Below, one piece after another: positions 32,506 to 40,963 of a stretch of DNA of 44,032 nucleotides; position 1 is the stretch's first letter, and every line of letters starts with the position of its first letter. The DNA comes from Candidatus Taylorbacteria bacterium RIFCSPLOWO2_12_FULL_43_20 (lineage in GTDB: Bacteria > Patescibacteriota > Minisyncoccia > Phycocordibacterales > HO2-43-120), in the NCBI GenBank assembly GCA_001821295.1, contig MHSK01000014.1, positions 1 through 44,032 of the forward strand, in the 5' to 3' direction. Under the pieces are notes generated by a model. The model ran no database searches. It saw only the letters and a program-made list of their open reading frames with translations, and had not been told where the DNA came from. The translations under genes were made by a program, and so were the position numbers.

Positions 32506-33396
32506 ATGCAAAAAATCTTGGTTATCTTAGGCCCGACTGCCACAGGTAAAAGTGAGCTTGCTGTCACCCTTGCTAAGAAATACAAAGGTGAAGTAATTTC
32601 GGCTGATTCGAGACAAGTTTATAAAGGGCTCGATCTTGGTTCCGGAAAAATAACAAAAAATGAAATGGGGGGTATTGCTCATCATCTTTTGGACGTAGCG
32701 AACCCGAAGGAAAAATTCGGTCCGGATCGTTTCAAACAATTATGTGAAGCGTCTATTGCCCTAATTCTTTCCAAGGGTAAGGTTCCCATTTTAGCCGGGG
32801 GAACCGGTTACTATATACAGTCCATCGTCAATAACATGGTATATCCCCCTGTTCCTCCGGACATCAAGCTTAGAAAACAGCTGGAAAGAAAGACACCGGC
32901 AGAATTGTACGAAATACTAAAAAAAGCTGATAAGAAAAGATCGTCAACGATTGATAAATACAACAAAGTCAGACTCATCCGCGCCATAGAGATCGCGAGA
33001 AGCATGGGAAGCGTGCCGGATTTAATAACAATACCGCCAAAATACGCCATTTTGGAGATTGGTATTGATATTGACGACGAAGAATTGAAGAGAAGGATAT
33101 CTACCCGTCTTAATGAAAGATTGAAGAAAGGCATGATAGGCGAAGTTTCGTCCCTGCGCGCAAGCGGACTTACGTGGAAACGGCTGGAAACTCTAGGAAT
33201 TGAATATAAAAATATTTCACTTTTTCTGCGCAAAAAGATAAGCCGCGATGAGATGAAGCGGGGAATAGAAAAAGAAACATGGCATTATGTTAAAAGGCAG
33301 AGAACATGGTTCAAGCGCGACAAAAAAATCAAATGGTTTCATCCGAACGAACTTACGCAGATTTGCGGCGAAATCCAAAAATTCCTTTCCCATTAA
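32506..33396 (+). CDS. miaA: tRNA dimethylallyltransferase MiaA
   Basis: 296 residues from ATG 32506. A longer frame exists, but its first 26 codons are the tRNA-Leu gene, so it is rejected. The enzyme adds a dimethylallyl group to A37 of tRNAs that read UNN codons. The P-loop is GPTATGKS (9-16), followed by ISADSRQVYKGLD, GGTGYY and the C-terminal ETWHYVKRQRTWFKRD. Gene and tRNA are surely one transcript unless separately promoted: the start codon sits 2 bases past the discriminator base, so processing at the tRNA 3' end would produce a near-leaderless miaA message. Confidence 0.96.
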   Translation: MQKILVILGPTATGKSELAVTLAKKYKGEVISADSRQVYKGLDLGSGKITKNEMGGIAHHLLDVANPKEKFGPDRFKQLCEASIALILSKGKVPILAGGTGYYIQSIVNNMVYPPVPPDIKLRKQLERKTPAELYEILKKADKKRSSTIDKYNKVRLIRAIEIARSMGSVPDLITIPPKYAILEIGIDIDDEELKRRISTRLNERLKKGMIGEVSSLRASGLTWKRLETLGIEYKNISLFLRKKISRDEMKRGIEKETWHYVKRQRTWFKRDKKIKWFHPNELTQICGEIQKFLSH

Positions 33397-33404
33397 TACC
33401 CCAA

Positions 33405-33431
33405 GAATGTCAACGCTTAGCGTTGACATTC
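33405..33431. repeat. Family F hairpin after miaA
   Basis: GAATGTCAACGCT (33405-33417) / AGCGTTGACATTC (33419-33431), preceded by ACCCCAA. It is an inverted copy of the hairpin at 30934-30964 after topA and may serve as a terminator between miaA and the convergent tRNA-Trp. Confidence 0.8.
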
Positions 33432-33444
33432 GTAAGACTCATTG

Positions 33445-33515
33445 CGGGCGATGGAGGAATCGAACCTCCGACAGCGGTTTTGGAGACCGCTGGTATGCCA
33501 CTTACCTAATCGCCC
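33445..33515 (-). tRNA. tRNA-Trp (CCA)
   Basis: Cloverleaf on the - strand: acceptor GGGCGAT/ATCGCCC, D-stem GGTA/TACC, anticodon loop CTCCAAA (anticodon CCA), T-arm GGAGG-TTCGATT-CCTCC, discriminator G, 3' CCA not encoded. It follows rpmG, the order seen in many bacteria (rpmG-trnW). Confidence 0.95.
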
Positions 33516-33575
33516 TTGTTAATACAATAATAGCGCACTAGGCGCTCTTGTTCAAAAGTACCGATCTCAAACGGA

Positions 33576-33734
33576 TTATTTCTTCCCTTCTTTATGGTCT
33601 GTTCTTTTTCTGCAAAGTTTGCAATATTTACTAAGCTCAATTTTCTTCGTAACCAGTTTTTTATTCTTACTCGTCCAATAATTGACATTCTTGCAATCCT
33701 TACACGACAGTTTTATTAATCTATCTTGTGACAT
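33576..33734 (-). CDS. rpmG: Ribosomal protein bL33
   Basis: A 52-residue protein starting at ATG 33734 and stopping at TAA 33578-33576. The sequence begins MSQDRLIKLSCKDCKNVNYW and ends RKRTDHKEGKK. Two CxxC pairs (C11/C14 and C38/C41) form the zinc ribbon of the C+ type of L33, and the length is right for the family. AATATAATAAAATAACA precedes the ATG, giving a -10-like TATAAT and no Shine-Dalgarno site. tRNA-Trp lies 60 bases downstream on the same strand; secE and nusG, often next, are absent here. Confidence 0.93.
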   Translation of the reverse strand: MSQDRLIKLSCKDCKNVNYWTSKNKKLVTKKIELSKYCKLCRKRTDHKEGKK

Positions 33735-33780
33735 TGTTATTTTATTATATTTTCAGTAGTAAATTTGCGATAACTCCCGC

Positions 33781-33808
33781 TTACCGATGATTCAATATAG
33801 CTTATAAT
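33781..33808 (+). promoter_or_regulatory. Candidate alr promoter
   Basis: TTACCG (33781-33786), 16 bp, TATAAT (33803-33808). The -10 box is perfect and the -35 box weak. A 10-bp palindrome CGTTGCAACG lies downstream near 33850. Confidence 0.5.
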
Positions 33809-33873
33809 TGCAAAAATAACAAGGCGGCTGACGAGAAGGAAATTGTTGCGTTGCAACGAACCTTATTGTTGCT

Positions 33874-35034
33874 ATGATTATCAGAATGATCAGAGCAATT
33901 TTAAGACTGGTAAGGAGTATGCGGTCCAAATATACCCCGCTTTTGGAAATCTCCCTTTCAAGACAAAACATCATTCATAACCTTCGTGTATTCCAGAACC
34001 AATTCAAAAACGCAAAGATCGCGCCTACTTTGAAAAGCCGCGCTTACGGACACGGATTGATACCTATCGCCAAAATTCTTGACGAAGAAAATTTGCCTTT
34101 TTTCGTTATTGACTCGTACCATGAAGCACTCATCCTTCGCAACGAAGGAATAAGAACGCCGATACTCATTATCGGCTACACTAGAATTGAAAATATCAGA
34201 CACAACAAACTAAAAAATATCTCCTTTGCAATAACCAGCTTTGATCAGCTCAAGGAACTGGCGAGGTCACTTACCAAACCAGCTCGCTTTCACCTCAAAA
34301 TAGATACGGGTATGGGACGGCAAGGAATAAAAATGGACGATCTAAACGCCGCCGACTCAATGATAAAAAGCAATCCGAACATTATTCTGGAGGGAATAAT
34401 GTCTCACCTCGCGGACGCGGATAATATGAATCAAATTTATACAAAAGAACAGATAATAAAGTGGAATGGCGTAGCTAACAAATCAAAGAATTTGTTTCCC
34501 ACGTTAAAATATTTTTCTCTATCCAACAGCGCTGGATACTTTTATTCTGATTACACTGAAGCCAACTTGGCGAGAGTGGGCCTCGGGCTATATGGAATAA
34601 AACAAAACACGAAGCGCGATAAAGATCTAGACCTCCGACCAGTGCTTGAGATGAAAACAATAATCAGCGGCTTAAAAAAACATGAGAGAGGAGATAAAAT
34701 TGGATACAACGGCACGTTTGAAGTCAAAAATCCGTCCCTTCTGGCAATCTTGCCGCTCGGGTACAGCGAGGGACTGGACAGGCGATTGTCCAACCGAGGA
34801 TTCGTTAAAGTTCGAGGCAAATTCTGCCCAATAGTGGGCAATATTAGCATGAATCTTACCATCATTGACGTTACCAACGTGCCGAATGTCGCCTTCGGCG
34901 ACGAAGTCACAGTTATCAGCAGAAATCCCGATGATGAGAATTCCGTTGAAAATATTTCCATACACTCAGGCACAATTGACCACGAGTTCCTTGCTCATAT
35001 ACCGCACGAGATAAGAAGGAAAATCGTAGAATAA
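33874..35034 (+). CDS. alr: Alanine racemase
   Basis: Up to 386 residues; the family-like start is M16 (33919), which is preceded by GGTAAGGAG at very short spacing. This PLP enzyme makes D-alanine for peptidoglycan. The PLP lysine is in PTLKSRAYGHGL, where the usual KANAYGHG has become KSRAYGHG. The C-terminal domain has the catalytic tyrosine in IGYNGTF, LPLGYSEGLDRRLSN and VGNISMNLTIIDVT; the usual CMDMT is SMNLT. The D,D-carboxypeptidase at 23069 works in the same pathway. Confidence 0.93.
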   Translation: MIIRMIRAILRLVRSMRSKYTPLLEISLSRQNIIHNLRVFQNQFKNAKIAPTLKSRAYGHGLIPIAKILDEENLPFFVIDSYHEALILRNEGIRTPILIIGYTRIENIRHNKLKNISFAITSFDQLKELARSLTKPARFHLKIDTGMGRQGIKMDDLNAADSMIKSNPNIILEGIMSHLADADNMNQIYTKEQIIKWNGVANKSKNLFPTLKYFSLSNSAGYFYSDYTEANLARVGLGLYGIKQNTKRDKDLDLRPVLEMKTIISGLKKHERGDKIGYNGTFEVKNPSLLAILPLGYSEGLDRRLSNRGFVKVRGKFCPIVGNISMNLTIIDVTNVPNVAFGDEVTVISRNPDDENSVENISIHSGTIDHEFLAHIPHEIRRKIVE

Positions 35035-35039
35035 AGAAA

Positions 35040-35105
35040 TTGTAAGAACAAAAGGTTGCGCCCCGGCGCATTTCGAAGACTCTATGCGTCGGGTAGGATT
35101 TGAAC
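35040..35105. repeat. Duplicate of the tRNA-Tyr 3' end
   Basis: 66 bases identical to 35189-35254. The copy contains the T-loop-to-acceptor 3' part of tRNA-Tyr and the downstream terminator. It lacks the rest of the tRNA. The 83 bases between copies include a hairpin ATTTTTTG/CAAAAAAT. Confidence 0.9.
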
Positions 35106-35194
35106 ATTACATGTTCAGTACCCCAATTGGATTTTTTGTTCGCTTTGCTCCAAAAAATCTCAATCGGGCTTCAAATCCTTGCTCCCTTTTGTAA

Positions 35195-35219
35195 GAACAA
35201 AAGGTTGCGCCCCGGCGCA
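35195..35219 (-). terminator. Terminator of tRNA-Tyr
   Basis: TGCGCC-CC-GGCGCA (35206-35219) followed on the - strand by ACCTTTTGTT. Confidence 0.7.
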
Positions 35220-35233
35220 TTTCGAAGACTCTA

Positions 35234-35317
35234 TGCGTCGGGTAGGATTTGAACCTACGTAGCCCATAGGGCGACAGATTTACAGTCTGTTGCGATTGAC
35301 CACTCCGCCACCGACGC
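35234..35317 (-). tRNA. tRNA-Tyr (GTA)
   Basis: Class II cloverleaf on the - strand: acceptor GCGTCGG/CCGACGC, anticodon loop CTGTAAA (GTA), long variable arm CGCCCTATGGGC, T-arm GTAGG-TTCAAAT-CCTAC, discriminator A, CCA not encoded. Confidence 0.95.
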
Positions 35318-35405
35318 GTTGACGTATATTAAAATAACATAAAAAAGACAAAACACAAACAAAAAATCGCGCGGTCGACCGCGCGATTCTTTTTTTTATT
35401 TATTA

Positions 35406-38096
35406 TTAGCGCTTGGACACGGAAGGCATGTTTGGCACAATCCCTGATCTTGAAACCACAAATCCTCTGCCGCCCTTCTTCACGTCAAACACAAACTCTC
35501 CATCCTTCATGGTAACGATTATAGTGGCGTTTTTCATTCCGCCTTTTGAAATCATAAGAGAGGCGACCGGTGTTAGCATTTTATTCTGTATCAGCCGTTT
35601 CAATGGCCGCGCTCCGTATTGAGGATTGTATCCTTCTTTTGCCAGATAAGCAATAACATCCTCTTTTATCTCAAGGTTTATCTCTTTGTGCCTCAAACGT
35701 TCTTTGACTATATCAATCTGAATCTTAACAATTTCTTCTATCGCGCTCGGCGACAATATATCAAACACGATAATGTCATCCAGACGGTTCAAAAACTCCG
35801 GCCGGAAGTGATCCTTCAGGTTTGCCAGCACTTTTTCCTTGACGTCGCTGTAAGCTTCCGTGTCTCCCCCGCCTCTGAACCCGATTTTCTGCATCTTGTC
35901 TATGAGCTGGGCGCCTACGTTTGAAGTCATAATTATGACCGTATTTTTGAAATTTACCGCTCTGCCTTTCGCGTCTGTCAGCCGGCCATTATCAAGTATC
36001 TGAAGAAGAACGTTAAAAACCTCTGGGTGAGCTTTTTCTATCTCGTCTAGAAGAACCACGGAATATGGCCTGTGTCTTATATTTTCCGTGAAAGTAGATC
36101 CTTCATCATGCCCCACATAGCCGGGAGGCGCTCCAATAATCTTAGATACTGAATGTTTTTCCATAAACTCGGACATATCCACCCTGATAAGAGCTTTCTC
36201 ATCGTCAAACATGAATTCCGCAAGAGCTTTCGTAAGCTCGGTTTTTCCCACTCCGGTAGGACCGAGGAATATGAACGAACCTATCGGCCTGTTCGGATCA
36301 GCTATGCCCGCGCGCGAACGCTTGACGGTATCAGCAATTTTTCTCACAGCTTCGTCTTGTCCCACTATGCGTCTCTTGAGCTCGTCTTCCATCCTGTTCA
36401 GCTTTCTGGCTTCCTCCTCCAGCATTTTAGCCACGGGTATTCCCGTCCAGCGCGAAACAACTTCAGCGATATCGCTCTCCACAATCTCCTCTTTCAATAT
36501 TCTCCGCGAACTCTGCAAACGTTTCAGCCGCTTGTTTTTGGTTTCCAAATCTTTTTCCAGCGCCGGAATTTTACCGTACCTTATCTCGGCGGCTTTAGAC
36601 AAGTCCGCTCTCGCCTCAGCGCCCTCAGCTTCCAAACGCGCAGATTCCAAGTCTTTTTTAATTTGTTTCAACCCTTGGAGAATTTCTTTTTCATTTTTCC
36701 ATTTCAATTCCAGCTCTGAAGTCTTTTCCTTCAAATCGGCAATTTCTTTCTCTATTTTTTTGACACGCTCTTTTGTAGCTTTCGGCGATTCAGTTTCCTT
36801 CTTTAACGCTTCTTTCTCTATCTCAAGGCGCATAACTTTCCTTCTGGTGTCTTCCAACACGGGAGGCATGTTCTCCAACGAAATCTTCAGCTGAGAAGCC
36901 GCCTCGTCTATAAGATCCACCGCTTTGTCAGGAAGAAACCTGTCGGTAATATAACGCGCGCTCAGATTCACGGCCGCCAAGATGGCGTCGTCAGAAATTT
37001 TCACGCCGTGGAACAATTCGTATTTCTCTTTCAGCCCGCGCATTATCGCGATAGCGTCCTCCGTGCCCGGCTCGCTCACATATACCGGCTGGAAACGCCT
37101 GGTCAGCGCCGGATCTTTTTCTATATGTTTCTGATATTCTCTCAATGTCGTCGCCCCTATAGCCCTAAGGTCGCCTTTCGCCAGAGCCGGTTTCAACATA
37201 TTGGACGCGTCCATTGATCCTTCAGCCGCGCCCGCGCCCACAATAGTGTGGATCTCATCAATGAACAATATAATCCTGCCTTCGGATCTCTCCACTTCCT
37301 TCATAATATTTTTCAAACGCTCTTCAAATTCTCCCCTGTATTTTGTGCCGGCAATGAGAAGTCCCAAGTCCAACGACACAAGCTCTTTATTGCGCAAAGA
37401 TTCAGGCACATCGCCATTGGCCATGCGACTGGCCAATCCTTCGGCTATAGCCGTCTTGCCGACTCCCGCCTCGCCTATCAAAATAGGGTTGTTTTTTGTG
37501 CGGCGTGAAAGTATCTGGATGATTCGCGATATTTCATTGTCTCTGCCTATAACGGGATCAAGCTTGTTTTCAGACGCCAGCTTGGTCAAACTGCGTGTAA
37601 ATTTATTTATAAATTTGTATTTTCTGGGCTGATTCAAGTCCAAGTTTTTGCCGGATTTCAACTCCTCCAAAACTTTAATAACTTGATTTTTGTCAATCTT
37701 AAATTTGATCAGAATCTCTCGCGCCGCGCCGGGAACATCAAACAACGATATGAAAAGATGCTCCGTGGACACAAACTCATCTTTCAGTTGACCGGCAATT
37801 TTGCTTGAACCTTCTATGGCTTGCGCCAATTCAGGAGTAAGGTAGAGCTGATAGGACGGCGACAAGACGTTTCCCGCCTCCGGTCCTTCAATAGCTTCCA
37901 AAAGCGAGTCAGTCAAAAGAATATTATCAACATCTAACTTATCCAAGATGGACGCCACCATGCTTTCTTCCTGCAGGATTAGCGCCGCCAGCAAATGCAA
38001 AGGATTCACATGATTTTGCCCGCGTTCAATAGCGAGCTCATGCGCTTTTCTTATGGCTTCTTTGGCTTTAGTTGTGAAATGGTTGAATGGGGGCAT
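35406..38096 (-). CDS. clpB: ClpB-type AAA+ disaggregase with an IGF motif
   Basis: An 896-residue double-ring AAA+ ATPase. The N-domain carries two Clp_N repeats (about 1-145). NBD1 has Walker A GEAGVGKT (208-215) and [10 protein letters not shown] long coiled-coil middle domain of the ClpB type (about 405-525) includes LRYGK-like [18 protein letters not shown]2 has GPTGVGKT near 610 and [11 protein letters not shown]. Between [13 protein letters not shown] and the sensor region, IGFRGGG (738-744) resembles the ClpP-docking loop of ClpA/ClpC, which ordinary ClpB lacks. The gene has a strong promoter with a palindrome at the start site. It is long for both ClpB (about 857) and ClpC (about 810). 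Confidence 0.93.
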   Translation of the reverse strand: MPPFNHFTTKAKEAIRKAHELAIERGQNHVNPLHLLAALILQEESMVASILDKLDVDNILLTDSLLEAIEGPEAGNVLSPSYQLYLTPELAQAIEGSSKIAGQLKDEFVSTEHLFISLFDVPGAAREILIKFKIDKNQVIKVLEELKSGKNLDLNQPRKYKFINKFTRSLTKLASENKLDPVIGRDNEISRIIQILSRRTKNNPILIGEAGVGKTAIAEGLASRMANGDVPESLRNKELVSLDLGLLIAGTKYRGEFEERLKNIMKEVERSEGRIILFIDEIHTIVGAGAAEGSMDASNMLKPALAKGDLRAIGATTLREYQKHIEKDPALTRRFQPVYVSEPGTEDAIAIMRGLKEKYELFHGVKISDDAILAAVNLSARYITDRFLPDKAVDLIDEAASQLKISLENMPPVLEDTRRKVMRLEIEKEALKKETESPKATKERVKKIEKEIADLKEKTSELELKWKNEKEILQGLKQIKKDLESARLEAEGAEARADLSKAAEIRYGKIPALEKDLETKNKRLKRLQSSRRILKEEIVESDIAEVVSRWTGIPVAKMLEEEARKLNRMEDELKRRIVGQDEAVRKIADTVKRSRAGIADPNRPIGSFIFLGPTGVGKTELTKALAEFMFDDEKALIRVDMSEFMEKHSVSKIIGAPPGYVGHDEGSTFTENIRHRPYSVVLLDEIEKAHPEVFNVLLQILDNGRLTDAKGRAVNFKNTVIIMTSNVGAQLIDKMQKIGFRGGGDTEAYSDVKEKVLANLKDHFRPEFLNRLDDIIVFDILSPSAIEEIVKIQIDIVKERLRHKEINLEIKEDVIAYLAKEGYNPQYGARPLKRLIQNKMLTPVASLMISKGGMKNATIIVTMKDGEFVFDVKKGGRGFVVSRSGIVPNMPSVSKR

Positions 38097-38268
38097 ATGT
38101 ATGTATGAATTCGTAATTTAGTATGATTAAGCCGCTAAAACTCTCCGTGTTCGGTGTAATCCAAATCTCCGATGAATCTATCTTCCTTAACATCTTCCTT
38201 AATTTTAGTTAATTTAATGTGAATCGCGTACGCGCCTCAATAAATATTCATAGTTGCTGATAAACCAC

Positions 38269-38281
38269 TGCTAACTTAGCA
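38269..38281 (-). promoter_or_regulatory. Palindrome at the clpB start site
   Basis: TGCTAA-C-TTAGCA, a perfect 6+1+6 palindrome placed immediately downstream of the -10 box where transcription should begin. It is a candidate repressor operator. It is not CIRCE, although the half-sites resemble CIRCE ends. Confidence 0.45.
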
Positions 38282-38283
38282 AT

Positions 38284-38312
38284 ATTATAAACAAAAATTT
38301 ATCTTTAGTCAA
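38284..38312 (-). promoter_or_regulatory. clpB promoter
   Basis: On the - strand: TTGACT (38307-38312), 17 bp, TATAAT (38284-38289). It is the best sigma-70-type promoter in the window. The leader would be about 180 bases long. Confidence 0.75.
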
Positions 38313-38470
38313 TGTCTGAAAATTTCTCTCTTCGCGGAGTATCATCTACGCTTTAGCGCCAGAAACGATCTTATTACAGTTATGTCTAATTATATCAAAT
38401 ACAGGAAAGAAGTGAACGAACTTAAACCACAATATAATACAAATATACGAATAAATACGAATATACAACT

Positions 38471-38506
38471 CCGACGCTTCGGTCGGAGCCCCGACCGAAG
38501 CGTCGG
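38471..38506. repeat. 36-bp perfect palindrome, family A copy 2
   Basis: Identical hairpin to 6452-6487. The flank ATACAACT on the left is also shared; GGGGATGGATACGAAT on the right recurs, inverted, beside the copy at 42808. Confidence 0.9.
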
Positions 38507-38532
38507 GGATGGATACGAATGGGGGAAGATAA

Positions 38533-38677
38533 AGAAGACACCCCATCCCTCGTAACTCCTACGCTCGAAGCGAGCTTCGGCGGAGCAAGGAAGGGAGAGA
38601 GGGAACGGGGATCGCCCGTCGGCTCGCGCAATGTTCCGTTCCGTAAAAGCTCTTGCTTCGACGAGTTTCTTAATTCA
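38533..38677. repeat. Decayed family B unit and collapsed family E unit
   Basis: 38533-38575 begins like family B (GAAGACACCCCATCCCTCGTAA) but the second stem is replaced by GCTCGAAGCGAGC. 38605-38677 matches the right half of the family E element (CGCCCGTCGGC, GCGCAATGTTCCG, CTTCGACGAGTTTC, TAATTCA) with the left half lost. Apart from these repeats and the clpB promoter, the 622-base spacer 38097-38718 shows nothing. Confidence 0.7.
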
Positions 38678-38718
38678 CGATAGGTATGATGTTGATAGAG
38701 AATGCGACTTAAAAAAAT

Positions 38719-39909
38719 TTAGATGACCGTCTTTATAACTTTCAATACGTACTCGACTTGCCGCGTCGTTATATCTCTGCCAAAGGAAAACCTGACCGAG
38801 CTTTTGGCGGCATCGCCTCCCTTCCCCAGCGCCTTGACTACATATGACTCTTCTTCTCCTTGCATGCACGAGCTTTTGGTTGAGCATGCGATGCCTTTAG
38901 CGTCCAACCGCAAGACGAAATATTCATTGTCTGCGCCGGGTATGGAAACATTAACAATATAAGGCACGCCTTTTTCCTGGGAACCGTTCAACTCCGCCCT
39001 CGGCAAGATCCGCTTCAGCCCGCCAATAAAATTATCTCTAATATTTCTAAGTCGTGCCGTGTCCCTCTCCCTTCGCCTGCCGGCAATCTCCAGAGCTTTC
39101 GCCATACCGGCGACCGATCCCAAATTTTCCGTACCGGACCTCAACCCCATTTCCTGTCCCCCACCATACAATATTGGCAGTAAATTTATTCCATTTCTTT
39201 TCCACAATAAGCCGGCTCCTCTTGGACCGTATATTTTTTGGCCATCAACTGTGACAATATCCGCGCCAAGAGACCGAACATCCACATCAATAAAAAGCGG
39301 AGCTTGCGACGCGTCGATATGAAAAACCGCGTGGAAATCGCCAGCCAACCTCTTATTGTATCGCCTGATCGCGGAGCCGATTTCTCTGATCGGTTGTATG
39401 GTTCCTAACTCATTGTTGACATACATTATGGAAATTAGGAAAACAATCCTTTCCTCCGGACCCTCGTTAAGCTTGCTCTCCAGTTCATCCAAATTTACTA
39501 TACCCTCTTCATTGACTCCGATATGATCCACGGCAACACCCTTCTTCTCCAAATATTTCGCGCATTCCAACACTGACGCGTGTTCTATTTTAGAGGTTAT
39601 CATACGCAACCGCTTGGGCGATATCCCCTTCTCCAGAAGATGATTAAAATGACCAATTATTGCAAGGTTGTTTGACTCAGTGCCTCCCGAAGTGAAAAAG
39701 ATATCACTAGCTCGCGCGTGGAAAAAATCCGCTGCCGTCCGGCGCGATTCAAACAAAACTTTCTTGGCCCTTACGCCGTACGAATGTATGGACGAAGGAT
39801 TGCCATACTCCGCGCCTTCATACTTCCTCACCTCTTTTGCGACCTCCTTATCAACAGGAGTAATGGCCGCATTGTCCATATAGATCTGCTTGTGTCTTAT
39901 TGCGCTCAT
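38719..39909 (-). CDS. Cysteine desulfurase (NifS/IscS family)
   Basis: A 396-residue PLP enzyme that moves sulfur from cysteine to Fe-S clusters or tRNA thiolation. It begins IYMDNAAITP. H110 stacks on PLP (SKIEHASVLE), D199 is in FHIDASQAP and the PLP lysine is K225 (DGQKIYGPRG). RSGTEN follows. The catalytic-loop cysteine is probably C348 in CSTKSSCMQGEEES. A second cysteine at 342 is unusual, and the loop differs from SSGSACSS. No scaffold protein gene is adjacent. The start ATG lies in a 9-bp hairpin. Confidence 0.92.
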   Translation of the reverse strand: MSAIRHKQIYMDNAAITPVDKEVAKEVRKYEGAEYGNPSSIHSYGVRAKKVLFESRRTAADFFHARASDIFFTSGGTESNNLAIIGHFNHLLEKGISPKRLRMITSKIEHASVLECAKYLEKKGVAVDHIGVNEEGIVNLDELESKLNEGPEERIVFLISIMYVNNELGTIQPIREIGSAIRRYNKRLAGDFHAVFHIDASQAPLFIDVDVRSLGADIVTVDGQKIYGPRGAGLLWKRNGINLLPILYGGGQEMGLRSGTENLGSVAGMAKALEIAGRRRERDTARLRNIRDNFIGGLKRILPRAELNGSQEKGVPYIVNVSIPGADNEYFVLRLDAKGIACSTKSSCMQGEEESYVVKALGKGGDAAKSSVRFSFGRDITTRQVEYVLKVIKTVI

Positions 39910-39939
39910 GGTTGAAAAATACCACTATTGTTCAACCAT
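39908..39939 (-). promoter_or_regulatory. Start-codon hairpin of the cysteine desulfurase
   Basis: ATGGTTGAA (39908-39916) pairs with TTCAACCAT (39931-39939). On the - strand the AUG sits at the foot of the stem and there is no Shine-Dalgarno site, so the structure could hinder initiation. Confidence 0.4.
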
Positions 39940-40071
39940 ATCAACATCTCATTCATGAATTCACAACTCACAAGTTCAGCATATTAAAAACTATCCATGT
40001 TTGATAATACGCGCAATGTCGCTTTTTTAAAAAATATCATATAATTAACATAAACATATTTTCACTCTCCA

Positions 40072-40545
40072 ATGAACTTACCTACAGAATATTTAATCTA
40101 TACAATCATCACACTTACAACATTTGTGATCATATTGTTGGCATGGGCTGTCAGAATGGAAATCAAGATGCGCCGAGTCTTGCGTGGTAAAAGCGCGGCG
40201 GACCTTGAATCGTCCATATTGTCTATCTACAAGGACGCCGACGAAAATAAAAAATTCAGAAAAGATATGGAAAACTATCTCCGTCAAGTGGAAAAACGGC
40301 TTAGCCGTTCTATCCAAAGCACAGCTACGGTAAAATTTGACGCCTTTAAAGGAACAGGATCCGGAGGCAACCAAAGCTTCGCGACTGCTTATTTGAGTGA
40401 AAATGGCGGCGGTGTAATAATATCCGCTCTTGCGGCTCGCGACAGGGTTAGTATCTTTACAAGGCCGATTGAGAATTTCCAATGCAAACAAGAGCTTTCT
40501 CCGGAAGAGTCGGAAGTTCTTTTGAGGGCCAAAGAAAATTTATAG
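40072..40545 (+). CDS. DUF4446-like membrane protein
   Basis: 157 residues: an N-terminal membrane helix (about 8-27), a charged helical or coiled segment (30-95), and a compact beta domain with VKFDAFKGTGSGGNQSFATAYLSENGGGVIISAL. This arrangement matches DUF4446 proteins, which in Firmicutes often neighbour parB. Here parB is 8 kb away. Function is unknown. The conserved D-x-F..GG-x-QSF motif is present. Confidence 0.75.
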   Translation: MNLPTEYLIYTIITLTTFVIILLAWAVRMEIKMRRVLRGKSAADLESSILSIYKDADENKKFRKDMENYLRQVEKRLSRSIQSTATVKFDAFKGTGSGGNQSFATAYLSENGGGVIISALAARDRVSIFTRPIENFQCKQELSPEESEVLLRAKENL

Positions 40546-40570
40546 TTTCGGCGTTCGCATCACAAAGTGT

Positions 40571-40604
40571 ATTACAGAACTCTTTTTCGATCGAGTTTCG
40601 TAAT
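40571..40604. repeat. Collapsed family E remnant (ends only)
   Basis: ATTACAGAACTCTTTTTCGA is joined directly to TCGAGTTTCGTAAT. These are the two outer ends of the family E element with the 20-bp inner arms lost. Confidence 0.6.
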
Positions 40605-40667
40605 GCTTCGTAATGCAAAGCACTTAAAATCCGGCTATGAGCGCAGGCATTTTTTTCTAATTTCAGA

Positions 40668-40777
40668 CTAGCACCGTTACAAGTTAATTTCCTCTACATA
40701 CACCATGGATTTTCATCAATCTGCAAGCCATAAATTCACAACATGCTATAGTACATTTTAATTTGTAACGGTACTAG
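40668..40777. mobile_element. 110-bp MITE-like element, family H
   Basis: Terminal inverted repeats CTAGCACCGTTACAAGTTAA / TTAATTTGTAACGGTACTAG match at 18 of 20 positions. No open frame lies inside. Confidence 0.7.
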
Positions 40778-40861
40778 TGAATCTAATGCGAAATTGCATT
40801 AAGTTATCGGTATGTTAATGTCTAACTAACAGTAAATTTTAAGAGCGGCACCGCAGGGCAT

Positions 40862-40950
40862 CCCTCTTCCCCTCTTTAGAGGGGAAGTGCCGAGGTTTCC
40901 GAGGCGATGGGGTATTCCCCATTCGTGTGCGCTTTTCGTTAAGCGGTATC
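40862..40950. repeat. Family B (inverted) and family D repeats before infB
   Basis: 40862-40915 holds CTTCCCCTC/GAGGGGAAG then GCCGAGG..CCGAGGC and GATGGGG, an inverted family B copy. 40927-40950 is the family D hairpin GCGCTTTTCGTTAAGCGGTA, identical to the end of serS. The infB start lies 14 bases further on. Confidence 0.8.
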
Positions 40951-40963
40951 TACATAAAAACAC

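Noticed and set aside
33506-33688. A 60-residue - strand frame overlapping rpmG
   Set aside because: It is a shifted frame of rpmG; the other frame gives an unmistakable bL33 with two CxxC pairs.
38269-38281. CIRCE element for HrcA
   Set aside because: CIRCE is TTAGCACTC-N9-GAGTGCTAA; here the half-sites are inverted in order and separated by a single base.
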